Shown here piece by piece: positions 8,112 through 16,469 of a DNA stretch of 64,000 bases (its first letter is position 1; every line of letters begins with the position of its first letter). The notes beneath the pieces are model-generated. The model was not told the DNA's origin. It saw nothing but the letters and a program-made list of their open reading frames with translations, and did not search any database. Source of the stretch: Caballeronia sp. SBC1. Its GTDB lineage: Bacteria > Pseudomonadota > Gammaproteobacteria > Burkholderiales > Burkholderiaceae. Made by a program: the position numbers and the translations under genes. The stretch is taken from NCBI RefSeq assembly GCF_011493005.1, contig NZ_CP049158.1, positions 868,001 to 932,000 of the forward strand. The letters are read 5' to 3'.

Positions 8112-9197
8112 ATGAGCACCACGATAGAGCAACCGGCACCGCTTGCATCAGGCGCGGCGGGTGCGGCCCAGTTCGCTGGCTGGGACAGCCGCAAGTACAA
8201 CTACTACGAGCCCAAGGGGCGCAAGGCAACCCACTACGAGGACATGACGGTCGACGTTCAGCCGGACCCGAAGCGCTACTTGCTGCAGGACTGGATCATC
8301 TCGTTCGCCGATGGCACGCCGACCTATTCCGAAACATGGACCGCTGCCAAATGCACGGACTGGCACAAGTTCCGCGCGGTCGATGAGGAATGGGAGCGCA
8401 CTCATTACCAGCGCCAGTCCACGATCATCGGCATGATCAGCGGCGCTATTGGCAATGCCCGGCGCTCGGGTGCGGTGAAGCGGTTCGACAAGACGTGGCT
8501 CAAGGTTCTGGAGCAGCATCTTGGCGCATACAAGCATGCAGAGTTTGGCCTGGGTACCGCGACCATGCACGCGCAGCGCTATGGCGTGACGCAGATGATC
8601 AACAGCGCCATCTTGACGAACGCATCGTACAAGCTGCGTTTCGCTCAGGACCTGACGTTGTACTTGGGAGAGATCGCACTGGACGCGCCGAATCTCGACC
8701 TCGACGCCGGCAAGTCTCACTGGCTGAACGACCCGATCTGGCAGGAAACGCGCCGGGCAGTGGAGGCTATCGGCGGCGCGACCGACTTCCTCGAAAAGTA
8801 CTTCGCGGTGAACGTGGTCTTCGAGCCGCTGGTGGCCGACCTGTTTCGCAGCGGTTTCATCATGCAGATGGCCGCGTCGCAAAACGACTTCCTGACGCCC
8901 ACGGTGGTTTCCGCAGCCGAGGGTGACTATGAGCGCAATCTGGCCAACGCGGTGGAGTTGTTTCACATGCTTGCCAACGACCCGAAGCATGGAGACGCCA
9001 ACCGAAAATTGTTTGGCGAATGGCTGGAAAAGCACGGCGCCCTGGCATCCGAGGCCGCTAAGCACCTGCAGCCGATCTGGTCGATTCCGCATGTCAAGGT
9101 GGTGCAGTTCAATGACTGCCAGAACAGTTCCATAGAGCGTGCCGAGATGATTGCCCGAGAGATCGGCATTCATTTTCCACTAACGATCCGGGCCTGA
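8112..9197 (+). CDS. mimC: Soluble di-iron monooxygenase hydroxylase, beta (small) subunit
   Basis: This 361-aa protein has the same fold as the alpha subunit but lacks the two ExxH iron-binding pairs and serves a structural role in the hydroxylase. Recognisable family stretches include YNYYEPKGRKATHYEDMT near the N-terminus, RYLLQDWIISFADGTPTY, and KHAEFGLGTATMHAQRYG in the middle. The length matches PrmC and MimC. The ATG at 8112 follows AAGGAGGATCGAC, one of the strongest ribosome sites in the operon, as expected for a subunit needed in stoichiometric amounts. Confidence 0.92.
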   Translation: MSTTIEQPAPLASGAAGAAQFAGWDSRKYNYYEPKGRKATHYEDMTVDVQPDPKRYLLQDWIISFADGTPTYSETWTAAKCTDWHKFRAVDEEWERTHYQRQSTIIGMISGAIGNARRSGAVKRFDKTWLKVLEQHLGAYKHAEFGLGTATMHAQRYGVTQMINSAILTNASYKLRFAQDLTLYLGEIALDAPNLDLDAGKSHWLNDPIWQETRRAVEAIGGATDFLEKYFAVNVVFEPLVADLFRSGFIMQMAASQNDFLTPTVVSAAEGDYERNLANAVELFHMLANDPKHGDANRKLFGEWLEKHGALASEAAKHLQPIWSIPHVKVVQFNDCQNSSIERAEMIAREIGIHFPLTIRA

Positions 9198-9265
9198 ACC
9201 ATAGTCTGAACCATCCTTTGTCAATCAATTTAGTAATACGACCTAACCGGGAAGAGGAGTACACG

Positions 9266-9619
9266 ATGTCAGTGCATACCGACAACATCTTCAAGTCGAT
9301 GAAGGACGTTCGTTTCGAGCAGACCATTTCTCATCAGTGCGGCGTCACCATGAACGATAGTGTCGAGGCACGCGCCATTGCGGAGTTGATGGCGCATAAA
9401 CCCGGCATCACGGTGACCTACCTGCCCGCGATGATTCGTATAGACGGGCAGGGCAAGATCGAGTTCAGGATGAGCGAGATCAGCGAATCGCTTGGTCGCG
9501 AAATGACTCCGCATCTGTTCGAGATTTCCACCTCGACCCATTACGGGCGGATGGTGATGATAGACGACGACACCGTCGTGCTGTTCGGCAATATGGACGA
9601 CGCCATGGCTTACGAGTGA
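9266..9619 (+). CDS. mimD: Monooxygenase coupling (effector) protein
   Basis: This 117-aa protein belongs to the MmoB/DmpM family of cofactor-less regulatory proteins, which bind the hydroxylase and tune O2 activation and electron use. Family hallmarks include VGVTMNDSVEAR-like SHQCGVTMNDSVEARAIAEL, KPGITVTYLPAMIRIDGQGK and a C-terminal MVMIDDDTVVLFGNMDDAM. The ATG at 9266 is preferred over an ATG 48 bases upstream because GAAGAGGAG lies just before it. The gap before it carries two copies of CTGAACCAT. Confidence 0.9.
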   Translation: MSVHTDNIFKSMKDVRFEQTISHQCGVTMNDSVEARAIAELMAHKPGITVTYLPAMIRIDGQGKIEFRMSEISESLGREMTPHLFEISTSTHYGRMVMIDDDTVVLFGNMDDAMAYE

Positions 9620-9647
9620 CGAACCGGTCCTTGCCGTACCGCACTTC

Positions 9648-9684
9648 GCGACTGGCTTTGGATGAAATTAAGCCGGTCGCTTTT
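9648..9684 (+). terminator. Terminator-like attenuator hairpin before the amidohydrolase gene
   Basis: GCGACTGGCTT (9648-9658) pairs with AAGCCGGTCGC (9670-9680) at 10 of 11 positions across an 11-base loop and is followed by TTTT. The next gene starts 24 bases later, so partial termination could lower expression of the accessory genes relative to the four enzyme subunits. Confidence 0.55.
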
Positions 9685-9707
9685 CGCACAACCACGGAGA
9701 CAATGTC

Positions 9708-10727
9708 ATGTATCGAACCACGGACGGTGAAGAGATCTTTATTATCGACGGGCACGTCCATCTTTGGGACGGCAGCAAGGCCAACTTGAAGAATGTGCAT
9801 GGCCAGCAGTTCATCGATTGCTTCTATGCCTATCATTCGAACCTGAGCCCCAAGGAGTATTTGTGGCCCAAGGAGAAGTTCGACAAATATGGCGAAGAAG
9901 CCATGTACGAGGACCTGTTCGTCAAAGGTTACGACGACATGGCAATCTGTCAGCCGACGTATCTGACGGACTTCTACAAGAACGGCTTCAACACGACCGA
10001 GGCGAATTATGTGTTGAAGGGGAAATACCCGCATCGGTTTATCGTCAACGGCGCGTTCGACCCCCGCGACGGCGAGGCCGGGCTCGACCGCCTGGACGAG
10101 TTGTCCGAGCGTTACAAGATCCAGGGCGTCAAGCTATATACCGCCGAATGGCGCGGTGACAGCAAGGGTTACAAGCTATCGGACCCGGGCGTACAGAGAT
10201 ACTTCGAGCGCTGTGAAAAACTGGGCATCAGGAACATCCATGTCCACAAGGGACCAACAATTCTGCCGCTGAACCGCGACGCTTTCGATGTTGCCGACGT
10301 CGACGATGCAGCGACGAGCTTTCAGAACCTGAACTTCATCGTCGAGCACTGCGGCTTGCCGCGCCTGGACGACTTCTGCTGGATCGCGACCCAGGAAACC
10401 AACGTATATGGCGGCCTCGCGGTCGTGCTGCCGTTCATTCATACGCGCCCGGAGTATTTCGCTCATGTGATTTCGGAACTGCTTTTCTGGATCGGCGAAG
10501 ACAAGATCCTGTACGGCAGCGACTACGGTATCTGGTCGCCGAAGTGGCTGATCGAGAAGTTCATGGCGTTCGAACTCCCTGAATCCGTCAGCAAGGAGAC
10601 TGGCGTTCAACTGTCGCTGACAGCGAAGAAGAAAATCCTCGGGCTCAACGCGGCGCGGTTGTATGGGATCGATATAGATGCGCAGAAGAAGCTGCTGGCT
10701 GACACGCGCCAGACGGCCACGGCATGA
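9708..10727 (+). CDS. Amidohydrolase-2 family metal-dependent hydrolase
   Basis: This 339-aa TIM-barrel hydrolase has an N-terminal metal-binding DGHVHLW (H16, H18), a central VHKGP histidine, an EHCGLPR histidine and a catalytic-type Asp in YGSDYGIW. Amidohydrolase-2 enzymes hydrolyse or decarboxylate small substrates. A homologous gene directly follows mimABCD in Mycobacterium, so its link with this monooxygenase type is conserved, although its reaction there is unclear to me. Roles in substrate or by-product turnover and in assembly are both possible. The ATG follows ACGGAGACAATGTC, and the stop overlaps the next gene by ATGA. Confidence 0.8.
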   Translation: MYRTTDGEEIFIIDGHVHLWDGSKANLKNVHGQQFIDCFYAYHSNLSPKEYLWPKEKFDKYGEEAMYEDLFVKGYDDMAICQPTYLTDFYKNGFNTTEANYVLKGKYPHRFIVNGAFDPRDGEAGLDRLDELSERYKIQGVKLYTAEWRGDSKGYKLSDPGVQRYFERCEKLGIRNIHVHKGPTILPLNRDAFDVADVDDAATSFQNLNFIVEHCGLPRLDDFCWIATQETNVYGGLAVVLPFIHTRPEYFAHVISELLFWIGEDKILYGSDYGIWSPKWLIEKFMAFELPESVSKETGVQLSLTAKKKILGLNAARLYGIDIDAQKKLLADTRQTATA

Positions 10728-11506
10728 CCATCATGCAAGCCGAAGCTACCGTTGAGCGGACCGAGGAGGTTTGGGCGCGGCTCCAGTCCGTGATCGACCC
10801 CGAACTCGACGAGTCGGTGACGGAGTTGGGTTTCGTCACTGGCGTGGAGGTCCATGCCGGCGGAGAGGTTCGTATCGATTTCCGCTTGCCGACCTACTGG
10901 TGCGCCGCCAATTTCGCGTTCCTGATGGCCGACGACATGCGTATTGCGGTCGCGGCCTTGCCGTGGGTCAGGAAGGTCACGGTGGGTCTCGGCGAGCACA
11001 TGTATGCCGACGAGATCAATCGCGGTGTCGCGGCCGGGCTGTCGTTCCAGGCTACTTTTGGCAGCGAAGCCAGCGGCGAACTGGAGGAAGTTCGCCGGAC
11101 CTTCATGGTCAAGGCATTTCAGCGAAGGCAGGAAGCGCTCCTGACGTATCTGCTAGATCACGGGCATGAGTCAGGAACGCTGCTGCGGCTAACCGTGGCG
11201 GAACTCGCCACGCTGTCTTCCGATTCCGCGGGCCGTCGCCTGATCGTTCGCTATCTGGAACGACGCATGGTCGTCCAGTCGTATGCTGACGAACTGGCCT
11301 TCGTCGACCAGGATGGCGCATTGCTCGATGCCGGCCAGATCCATGCTTACCTGCGGGCCTTGCGACGGGTTGGCGTCAACGCGGAATTCAACAGTGCGCT
11401 ATGCCGCGGTTTGCTGGCCACCCGATACGGAGCTGAATGCGCGCCCCAAGTCGAGGTCAAGCCGGTGCATTTCGTTCGTTCTATCGGCATGGCCAGATCA
11501 ACTTAA
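10724..11506 (+). CDS. DUF59 (MIP18-like) metal-sulfur cluster assembly protein with C-terminal extension
   Basis: This 260-aa protein begins with a DUF59 domain (about residues 12-95) containing DPELDESVTELGFV (25-38) and PTYWC with C60, the position of the reactive cysteine in SufT/MIP18 relatives. A 160-residue, mostly helical C-terminal part is not recognised. DUF59 proteins help mature iron-sulfur or iron proteins. DUF59 genes recur in mim and prm loci, so a role in loading the hydroxylase iron centre or the reductase cluster is plausible. ATGA overlap with the amidohydrolase couples their translation. Confidence 0.8.
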   Translation: MTIMQAEATVERTEEVWARLQSVIDPELDESVTELGFVTGVEVHAGGEVRIDFRLPTYWCAANFAFLMADDMRIAVAALPWVRKVTVGLGEHMYADEINRGVAAGLSFQATFGSEASGELEEVRRTFMVKAFQRRQEALLTYLLDHGHESGTLLRLTVAELATLSSDSAGRRLIVRYLERRMVVQSYADELAFVDQDGALLDAGQIHAYLRALRRVGVNAEFNSALCRGLLATRYGAECAPQVEVKPVHFVRSIGMARST

Positions 11507-11510
11507 AATT

Positions 11511-11525
11511 ATTCGTCATACGAAT
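11511..11525. other. Inverted repeat just upstream of the groEL-like gene
   Basis: ATTCGT-CAT-ACGAAT is a perfect 6-bp inverted repeat, 5 bases after the DUF59 gene and 26 bases before the chaperonin ATG. It could be a small hairpin in the operon mRNA or an operator. Confidence 0.4.
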
Positions 11526-11550
11526 TAATCATAAAAGGAGACACGCAATC

Positions 11551-13188
11551 ATGCCGAACATCATGTTGCACGACGATGAGGCTCGCATGGCGCTCGGCCG
11601 CGGAGTGGCCAAGCTCGCCAAGGCGGTACGCGGCACGCTTGGACCCCGTGGGATGAATGCGATCATCGACCGGCCGATCGGCACGCCGATCATCTCTCGC
11701 GACGGCGTGAGTATTGCCAACGAGATCGAACTGGAAGACGTGTTCGAAAACATTGGCGCGCAGGTCGTCAGGGAGGTATCGAAGCAGACCAATGAAGTGG
11801 CCGGCGACGGTACCACGACGGCGACCGTCCTGGCCGATGCACTGGTGCAAGACGGCCTTGCCTGTCTCGCGGAAGGGGCTAACCCGGTCGAACTGGTCCA
11901 GGGCCTTGAGGTCGCTGTCACCGAGGTGATCGCGGCGCTCAAGCGCACAGCAACTCCGCTGCGCGGCAGCAAAGAGGTGCGTGCCGTTGCCATAGTGGCC
12001 GCCAACGACGAGGTCACGGGCGCAATGGTGGCCGAAGCGCTCGAGCGGGTCGGCCCCGACGGCATTGTCGACGTTGAATATGGAACGACGGTTGAAACGC
12101 GTCTGGAGGTAGTTGACGGCATGGCGTTCGATCGTGGCTACCTGTCTCATCACATGGTCACGGACCTCGAAAGAATGCAGGTGGTGCTCGATAACCCGCT
12201 CATTCTGATGACCGATCAGCGGCTGCAGTCGGTGGAAGAGGTGGCCGCCATCCAGGCGCTCATAGCGAAAAGCAAACGCCCGCTGCTGATCATTGCGGAA
12301 GAGGTTGCGCCGGCGTGTGTGGTGAGCTTGCTCGCCTGGCGAGACAACGGCGGCGTTCCCGTGGCGGCCATCCATCCACCCGAATACGGGCATTGGCGCA
12401 AGGCGATGCTCGAGGATATCGCCATCGTCACGGGAGGCCGGGTGATCGCCCGCGACCTCGGTGGAAAACTCGAGACCACGGAGCTGCGAGATCTTGGCAG
12501 CGCCCGGCAAGTACGGATTTCGGCCAACCAGACCATCATTACAGCCGGTGGCGGCGATCCGGTCGGCATCGTTGCGCGTCGCCAGCAGGTCGCACGCCAG
12601 TACGAGATGGCGCCCGAGAATGTTGAACGGGACAAGTTCCAGGTGCGCCTCGCCAAGCTGTCCGGTGGCACGGCGATGATCCTGGCCGGCGGGGCCACAC
12701 CGGTCGAACAGAAACGCAGGCTTCATTTGATTGAGGATGCGATCAACGCGGCGCGAGCGGCGATTGCCGAGGGCGTCGTGCCAGGAGGAGGAATGGCATT
12801 GCTGCGCGTGTCCTCCGAACTGGAAGGGATCGTTTCACGGACCCAGGGGAGTGTCCAGCAGGGCGCGAGACTGCTGCAGCGGGCACTGATGAAACCGCTG
12901 TTTCACATCGCGACAAACTGCGGCCTGAACGGCGAGGCGATTGTGGCTGAGGCGGTGCGATCCAGACCGGGCATGGGACTCGACGCGCGCACCGGTGCCT
13001 TCGTGAACCTGATAGAGGCGGGCATCATCGATCCGGTGAAGGTCAGCTACAGCGCGGTGCGCAATGCCGCATCGGTTGCAGGATTGATCCTGACCACCCA
13101 GACCCTGATCGCCAAGAAACCGGAGACGGTTGATCCTACAGCCGGTCCTGCGCTTGGCGGGGGCGCTGAACTGTTCGGCCGGAAATAA
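11551..13188 (+). CDS. mimG: Dedicated GroEL-type chaperonin (MimG-like)
   Basis: This 545-aa chaperonin has GTLGPRGMNAIID, the nucleotide Asp in SRDGVSIA, and AGDGTTTATVLADA. Furuya and co-workers showed that a GroEL-like MimG is required for functional expression of the mycobacterial MimABCD, and this gene sits in the matching place. No groES is nearby. Compared with E. coli GroEL it has changes in the client-binding apical domain (YLSHHM instead of YLSPYF) and ends in GGGAELFGRK without the GGM tail, as expected of a specialised paralogue. The ATG at 11551 follows AAAAGGAGACACGCAATC; a longer upstream frame runs into the preceding gene and is rejected. Confidence 0.9.
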   Translation: MPNIMLHDDEARMALGRGVAKLAKAVRGTLGPRGMNAIIDRPIGTPIISRDGVSIANEIELEDVFENIGAQVVREVSKQTNEVAGDGTTTATVLADALVQDGLACLAEGANPVELVQGLEVAVTEVIAALKRTATPLRGSKEVRAVAIVAANDEVTGAMVAEALERVGPDGIVDVEYGTTVETRLEVVDGMAFDRGYLSHHMVTDLERMQVVLDNPLILMTDQRLQSVEEVAAIQALIAKSKRPLLIIAEEVAPACVVSLLAWRDNGGVPVAAIHPPEYGHWRKAMLEDIAIVTGGRVIARDLGGKLETTELRDLGSARQVRISANQTIITAGGGDPVGIVARRQQVARQYEMAPENVERDKFQVRLAKLSGGTAMILAGGATPVEQKRRLHLIEDAINAARAAIAEGVVPGGGMALLRVSSELEGIVSRTQGSVQQGARLLQRALMKPLFHIATNCGLNGEAIVAEAVRSRPGMGLDARTGAFVNLIEAGIIDPVKVSYSAVRNAASVAGLILTTQTLIAKKPETVDPTAGPALGGGAELFGRK

Positions 13189-13195
13189 TCGGACT

Positions 13196-13230
13196 GCAAC
13201 CGAACCGGTCGCCATGCGGAGTCCGGTTGC
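13196..13230 (+). terminator. Possible terminator hairpin after the chaperonin gene
   Basis: GCAACCGAAC (13196-13205) pairs with GTCCGGTTGC (13221-13230) at nine of ten positions over a 15-base loop. An A-rich rather than T-rich stretch follows, so it may be a weak or rho-assisted end of the operon. Confidence 0.4.
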
Positions 13231-13674
13231 AAAATATAAATAATACGTGATCCGAACGAAATGACAGAGTTTCATTGTCGGCGGGCGGCAAACATGCATT
13301 GCCGGCTTCCCCGCTTGGTGAGCCTTACAACGCATCAAGCCTGCTTTACGTGAACGCTTGGCGCGGTTGCCCGCGCTTTGTAATAGCGGGCTATTACGTC
13401 GATAACCGCTGAGTCATTTTCTCCAGGAATTGCGCTGCAAGGGCTTGGACTGTGTCCGCTATGTGTCATGTAAAAGAATAGTTGGTCGGGTTGGCCGGAC
13501 CGTGTTTTCCCGAGCGGACCTGATCAAAAGCTAGGCATATACTAGTCAGTGGTGTTGCTGCCAGCTTACAGAATTCAATAGCGAGAAGCGCCAGCTGCAA
13601 TGCCAGAAAAGCGAGTCGCGACGAAGCCTGCCTTAGAGGGGTTTCGCGTTGACCAATCGCATCGGAGGAGACTT
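13231..13674 (+). promoter_or_regulatory. Upstream region of the sigma54 activator gene
   Basis: No gene is seen. The main landmark is an 18-bp perfect palindrome at 13380-13397. Together with the chaperonin-side hairpin, the gap between the two genes is 486 bases. Confidence 0.5.
13380..13397. promoter_or_regulatory. Perfect palindrome upstream of the activator gene
   Basis: GTAATAGCGGGCTATTAC has 8-bp arms around a 2-base centre. It lies about 280 bases before the activator start and is a candidate operator, possibly for autoregulation. Confidence 0.4.
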
Positions 13675-15762
13675 GTGGCGAGACATCAAATTGAGAGCGC
13701 ATCAAGTCCTGGCGATCAGGCAGTGATGCATGGCCTGATGGCCCAGGCGCAGCAAGCCGACGTCCTCCACTCCGACCGCGACACCATGCGCGCATGGGAG
13801 CGTTTCCTGGCGGGCGAGTCGGCGGTCGCGGTTCCCTCTGCTCTCATTGCATCCTGGCAACGTAGCCTGGAGTCCGGCGTCAATCCTTCTGCAAGCCTTG
13901 CCCCGTTCGCTGTACATGGGGACGCTATCGAGGCTTTGCGTTGGCGTCATCGGGAGTTGCTTGCGGCTTCCGATCGTCTTTTTGCCGCGACTGCGGATCT
14001 CTTCGCTGATTCACATTCCATGCTGCTTCTGACCAATCAGGATGGTGTGATTCTCAAGGCGGCAGGGGATCTGCGCACGTTGACGGCCGGCGAGAAGATT
14101 CACCTGACGACCGGCGGCGACTGGCGTGAAGCAATGGCGGGCACCAACGGCATCGGCACCGCGCTCGCCACCGGCGAGCCGACGTACATTCATGCTTCAG
14201 AGCATTTCTGCGAAGGGATCAAGTCATGGAGTTGCGCGGCGGCGCCGATTTGCGAACCCGGAACTGGCGCGATCATAGGTGTACTCGATATTTCGGGGCC
14301 TCCTTCGACTTATCAGATCAATAACCTGACATTGGCGATTACGGCGGCCCGCCAGATAGAAATGGTGCTCGCCGAGCAGTCCGCCCGTCAGCATATGCGT
14401 CTTTTGGCCTTTTGCTTGCAGCGGCTCTCATCGTCTGACGCAGCGGGGATGATCGCCATCGACCGGCGAGGCCGACTCGTCCATACGACGGGCAGGGTGC
14501 CGCTTCCCGTCGGCATAGGAGAGCGGTTCCCCGGTATGAACGAGAACTCCGCCGTGGAGGACTGGGCTCGGCACCTGCCGCAAGGATTGCGCGCCGAATG
14601 GTTCAGCCCGGTCGTGGTGGAAGGCAGCACGATCGGTGCAATGCTCGTCGTTCCCGCGATCCGGTCGCGGTCCTCGGGCAAGCGGACTGCCGAGCGCATC
14701 AATGCGTTTGGGAACGGAGCGCGTGGTGAGGGTGGTAGCGAAGCTCGCAATGAAGCGGGTAACGAGGCTGGTAGTGAAGCCGACCCGCAACGCAACTGTT
14801 TCGCCCAGATACTCGGGCAGAGCGCTGTCATGCTCGCCGCCGTTAATCGAGGTCGCCAGCTTGCCCGCCGACGTGTACCGGTCTTGATCGAGGGCGAGAC
14901 GGGAGTCGGCAAGGAACTGTTCGCGCGCGCAATACACGGAGAAGAACGTGGGGGCGGAGCTTTCGTCGCCTACAACTGCGGGGCGGCGTCGAGGGAACTG
15001 ATCGGCAGCGAGTTATTTGGCCACGTGCACGGCGCATTTACCGGAGCGACTGCAGAGGGCCGACCCGGCCGGTTCGAACTGGCGCACGGCGGAACCCTCT
15101 GTCTCGATGAGATCGGCGAACTGCCGCTCGAACTACAACCTGTCCTATTGCGCGCGCTTGAGGAGGGCGTTGTCTATCGGTTAGGAGACACGCAGCCACG
15201 GCACGTCGATGTGCGCTTGTTGGCAATGACCAATCGTAATCTGCATGACGAAGTAAAATCCGGTCGATTCCGCGGCGATCTGTATTACCGCATTAGCGTC
15301 ACCCGCATACGAATCCCGCCGCTGCGCGAGCGGGACATCGACATTGATCTCCTGGTCGAACATTTCAACCGGCGACTTGCCCTTCGCCACGCGGTTCCGT
15401 TGAGGCGGCTGAACCCCGAAGTCATGGCCGTGCTGCGGGCTTATTCGTGGCCGGGCAACGTCAGGGAGATGCGCAACATCATCGAAAACTTACTGTTGAC
15501 GTCGCGGGAAGAGGAGGTAGGACTCGACGAATTGCCTGCGGAACTGCTCGCCGAAACGGCAACCGTCACCGCGACGGAACCGGCACTGCTTCAGTCGACC
15601 AGCCTGGAAGAAACGGAGCGCGCGGCCATTGCCCGCGCGGTGTATGGCGCTCATGGCAATCTCGCCCAGGCTGCCCGTTCGCTTGGCGTTTCGCGCAGCA
15701 CGTTGTATAGAAAGCTGGAGATCTATCAACTGGAAGGCACTGTCAAACCGGCTATGGAATGA
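13675..15762 (+). CDS. AcoR/MimR-like sigma54-dependent transcriptional activator
   Basis: This protein is 695 aa from the GTG at 13675, which follows ATCGGAGGAGACTT; an ATG at 13600 would add 25 residues but lacks a ribosome site. Order: an N-terminal sensor with a GAF-type domain (about 90-240), a repetitive linker, the AAA+ domain and a C-terminal Fis-type helix-turn-helix ([19 protein letters not shown]). The AAA+ part has GETGVGKE (407-414), the sigma54-contact motif GAFTGA (453-458) and Walker [12 protein letters not shown] (472-482). This is the acetoin/monooxygenase activator family, and mim loci also carry such a regulator. It most likely activates the sequences at 775 and 4919 when it senses substrate or product. 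Confidence 0.88.
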   Translation: MARHQIESASSPGDQAVMHGLMAQAQQADVLHSDRDTMRAWERFLAGESAVAVPSALIASWQRSLESGVNPSASLAPFAVHGDAIEALRWRHRELLAASDRLFAATADLFADSHSMLLLTNQDGVILKAAGDLRTLTAGEKIHLTTGGDWREAMAGTNGIGTALATGEPTYIHASEHFCEGIKSWSCAAAPICEPGTGAIIGVLDISGPPSTYQINNLTLAITAARQIEMVLAEQSARQHMRLLAFCLQRLSSSDAAGMIAIDRRGRLVHTTGRVPLPVGIGERFPGMNENSAVEDWARHLPQGLRAEWFSPVVVEGSTIGAMLVVPAIRSRSSGKRTAERINAFGNGARGEGGSEARNEAGNEAGSEADPQRNCFAQILGQSAVMLAAVNRGRQLARRRVPVLIEGETGVGKELFARAIHGEERGGGAFVAYNCGAASRELIGSELFGHVHGAFTGATAEGRPGRFELAHGGTLCLDEIGELPLELQPVLLRALEEGVVYRLGDTQPRHVDVRLLAMTNRNLHDEVKSGRFRGDLYYRISVTRIRIPPLRERDIDIDLLVEHFNRRLALRHAVPLRRLNPEVMAVLRAYSWPGNVREMRNIIENLLLTSREEEVGLDELPAELLAETATVTATEPALLQSTSLEETERAAIARAVYGAHGNLAQAARSLGVSRSTLYRKLEIYQLEGTVKPAME
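14734..14781 (+). repeat. 12-bp minisatellite inside the activator linker
   Basis: Four imperfect in-frame 12-base units encode [16 protein letters not shown] (from residue 354), between the sensor and the AAA+ domain. Copy-number change would keep the frame and alter linker length. Confidence 0.7.
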
Positions 15763-15800
15763 AGGCTCCGGCTTCGCGGCTTGTTAGTGATGCCAGGCGC

Positions 15801-15824
15801 GCCCCACCGATCGATGGGTGGGGC
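15801..15824. terminator. Hairpin between convergent activator and lipoprotein genes
   Basis: GCCCCACC (15801-15808) and GGTGGGGC (15817-15824) are perfect complements over an 8-base loop. The site lies between two converging genes, fitting a bidirectional stop signal, though no T-tract is present. Confidence 0.45.
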
Positions 15825-15844
15825 CGACCGCGTTGAATGGATGT

Positions 15845-16030
15845 TCAGGTCACAGAAGTCGTATGCGGCACGATAACAGCGCCTTGCGGACCTCCACCGC
15901 CTGGCCCTCCGCCTGGGCCACCGTGTCCGGGACCTCCCCAACCGCCTCGGCCCGGCGGCGGTCCCCACCAGCAACCGCCAAGTAACGATGTCGCTGTCGC
16001 GAGAGCTGCCATAGCTGCAATCTTTTTCAT
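15845..16030 (-). CDS. Small glycine/proline-rich lipoprotein
   Basis: This 61-aa protein begins with a charged MKKIAAMAALATATSL signal segment and a lipobox LLGGC, so it should be cleaved and lipid-anchored at the Cys. The mature part is WWGPPPGRGGWGG followed by Gly, Pro and His-rich repeats, then a short polar tail. The start is placed at MKK because AAGGGGAAAT precedes it; the open frame extends 11 codons further. Short Gly-rich lipoproteins of this sort are common in Burkholderiaceae, and their function is unknown. Confidence 0.65.
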   Translation of the reverse strand: MKKIAAMAALATATSLLGGCWWGPPPGRGGWGGPGHGGPGGGPGGGGPQGAVIVPHTTSVT

Positions 16031-16469
16031 ATTTCCCCTTAGTTTCCGGTGAGCTGCACTCATTCATGCACTTGTCCACGCACTCGACATGTCGCATGAA
16101 CGGCATGACTGTCCCGAACTTATCAGCTTCGACCAAAGCCACTTGCTACAGCGAGTAACCAAACGATAACGACGGTTCCCTCTGCAAAACCGGTCCGCAC
16201 GCTTGCCACAGACGGCGGGCAACGAGGCATGGACTTTTACATGACGCATCGCGCACCCGGCGTGCTAACCGGGCGATACAAAATGCAATATGGGGTAAGC
16301 CCTTGACGGAGGTTCGTAAGCAACTTCGCCGTCGGGATGGTAGGGTGATTCGCCTGCGCTGAAATCGACGGTGTAGTGACGGTGTAGTGTTAGTTGGCGG
16401 ACATATCATTGGGTGATCGGATACAGAGTGCGACGGCGCGATTGAAGCCGTGCATCGAGGGAGACAGAC
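16031..16469. other. Intergenic stretch with repeat copies
   Basis: No gene is seen. It contains the right copy of the diverged 57-bp repeat (16274-16330) and a tandem 11-base repeat GACGGTGTAGT at 16367-16377 and 16378-16388, directly upstream of the oxidase gene. Confidence 0.5.
16274..16330. repeat. Diverged repeat, right copy
   Basis: Partner of 325-380, in the same orientation, about 77 percent identical by eye. The pair brackets the monooxygenase island. Confidence 0.5.

Noticed and set aside
11509..12726. Long antisense frame opposite the groEL-like gene
   Set aside because: Shadow of a well-supported chaperonin gene; no ribosome site or protein features.
13600..13674. Upstream ATG extension of the sigma54 activator
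   Set aside because: Lacks a ribosome site, while GTG at 13675 has GGAGGAGA just before it.
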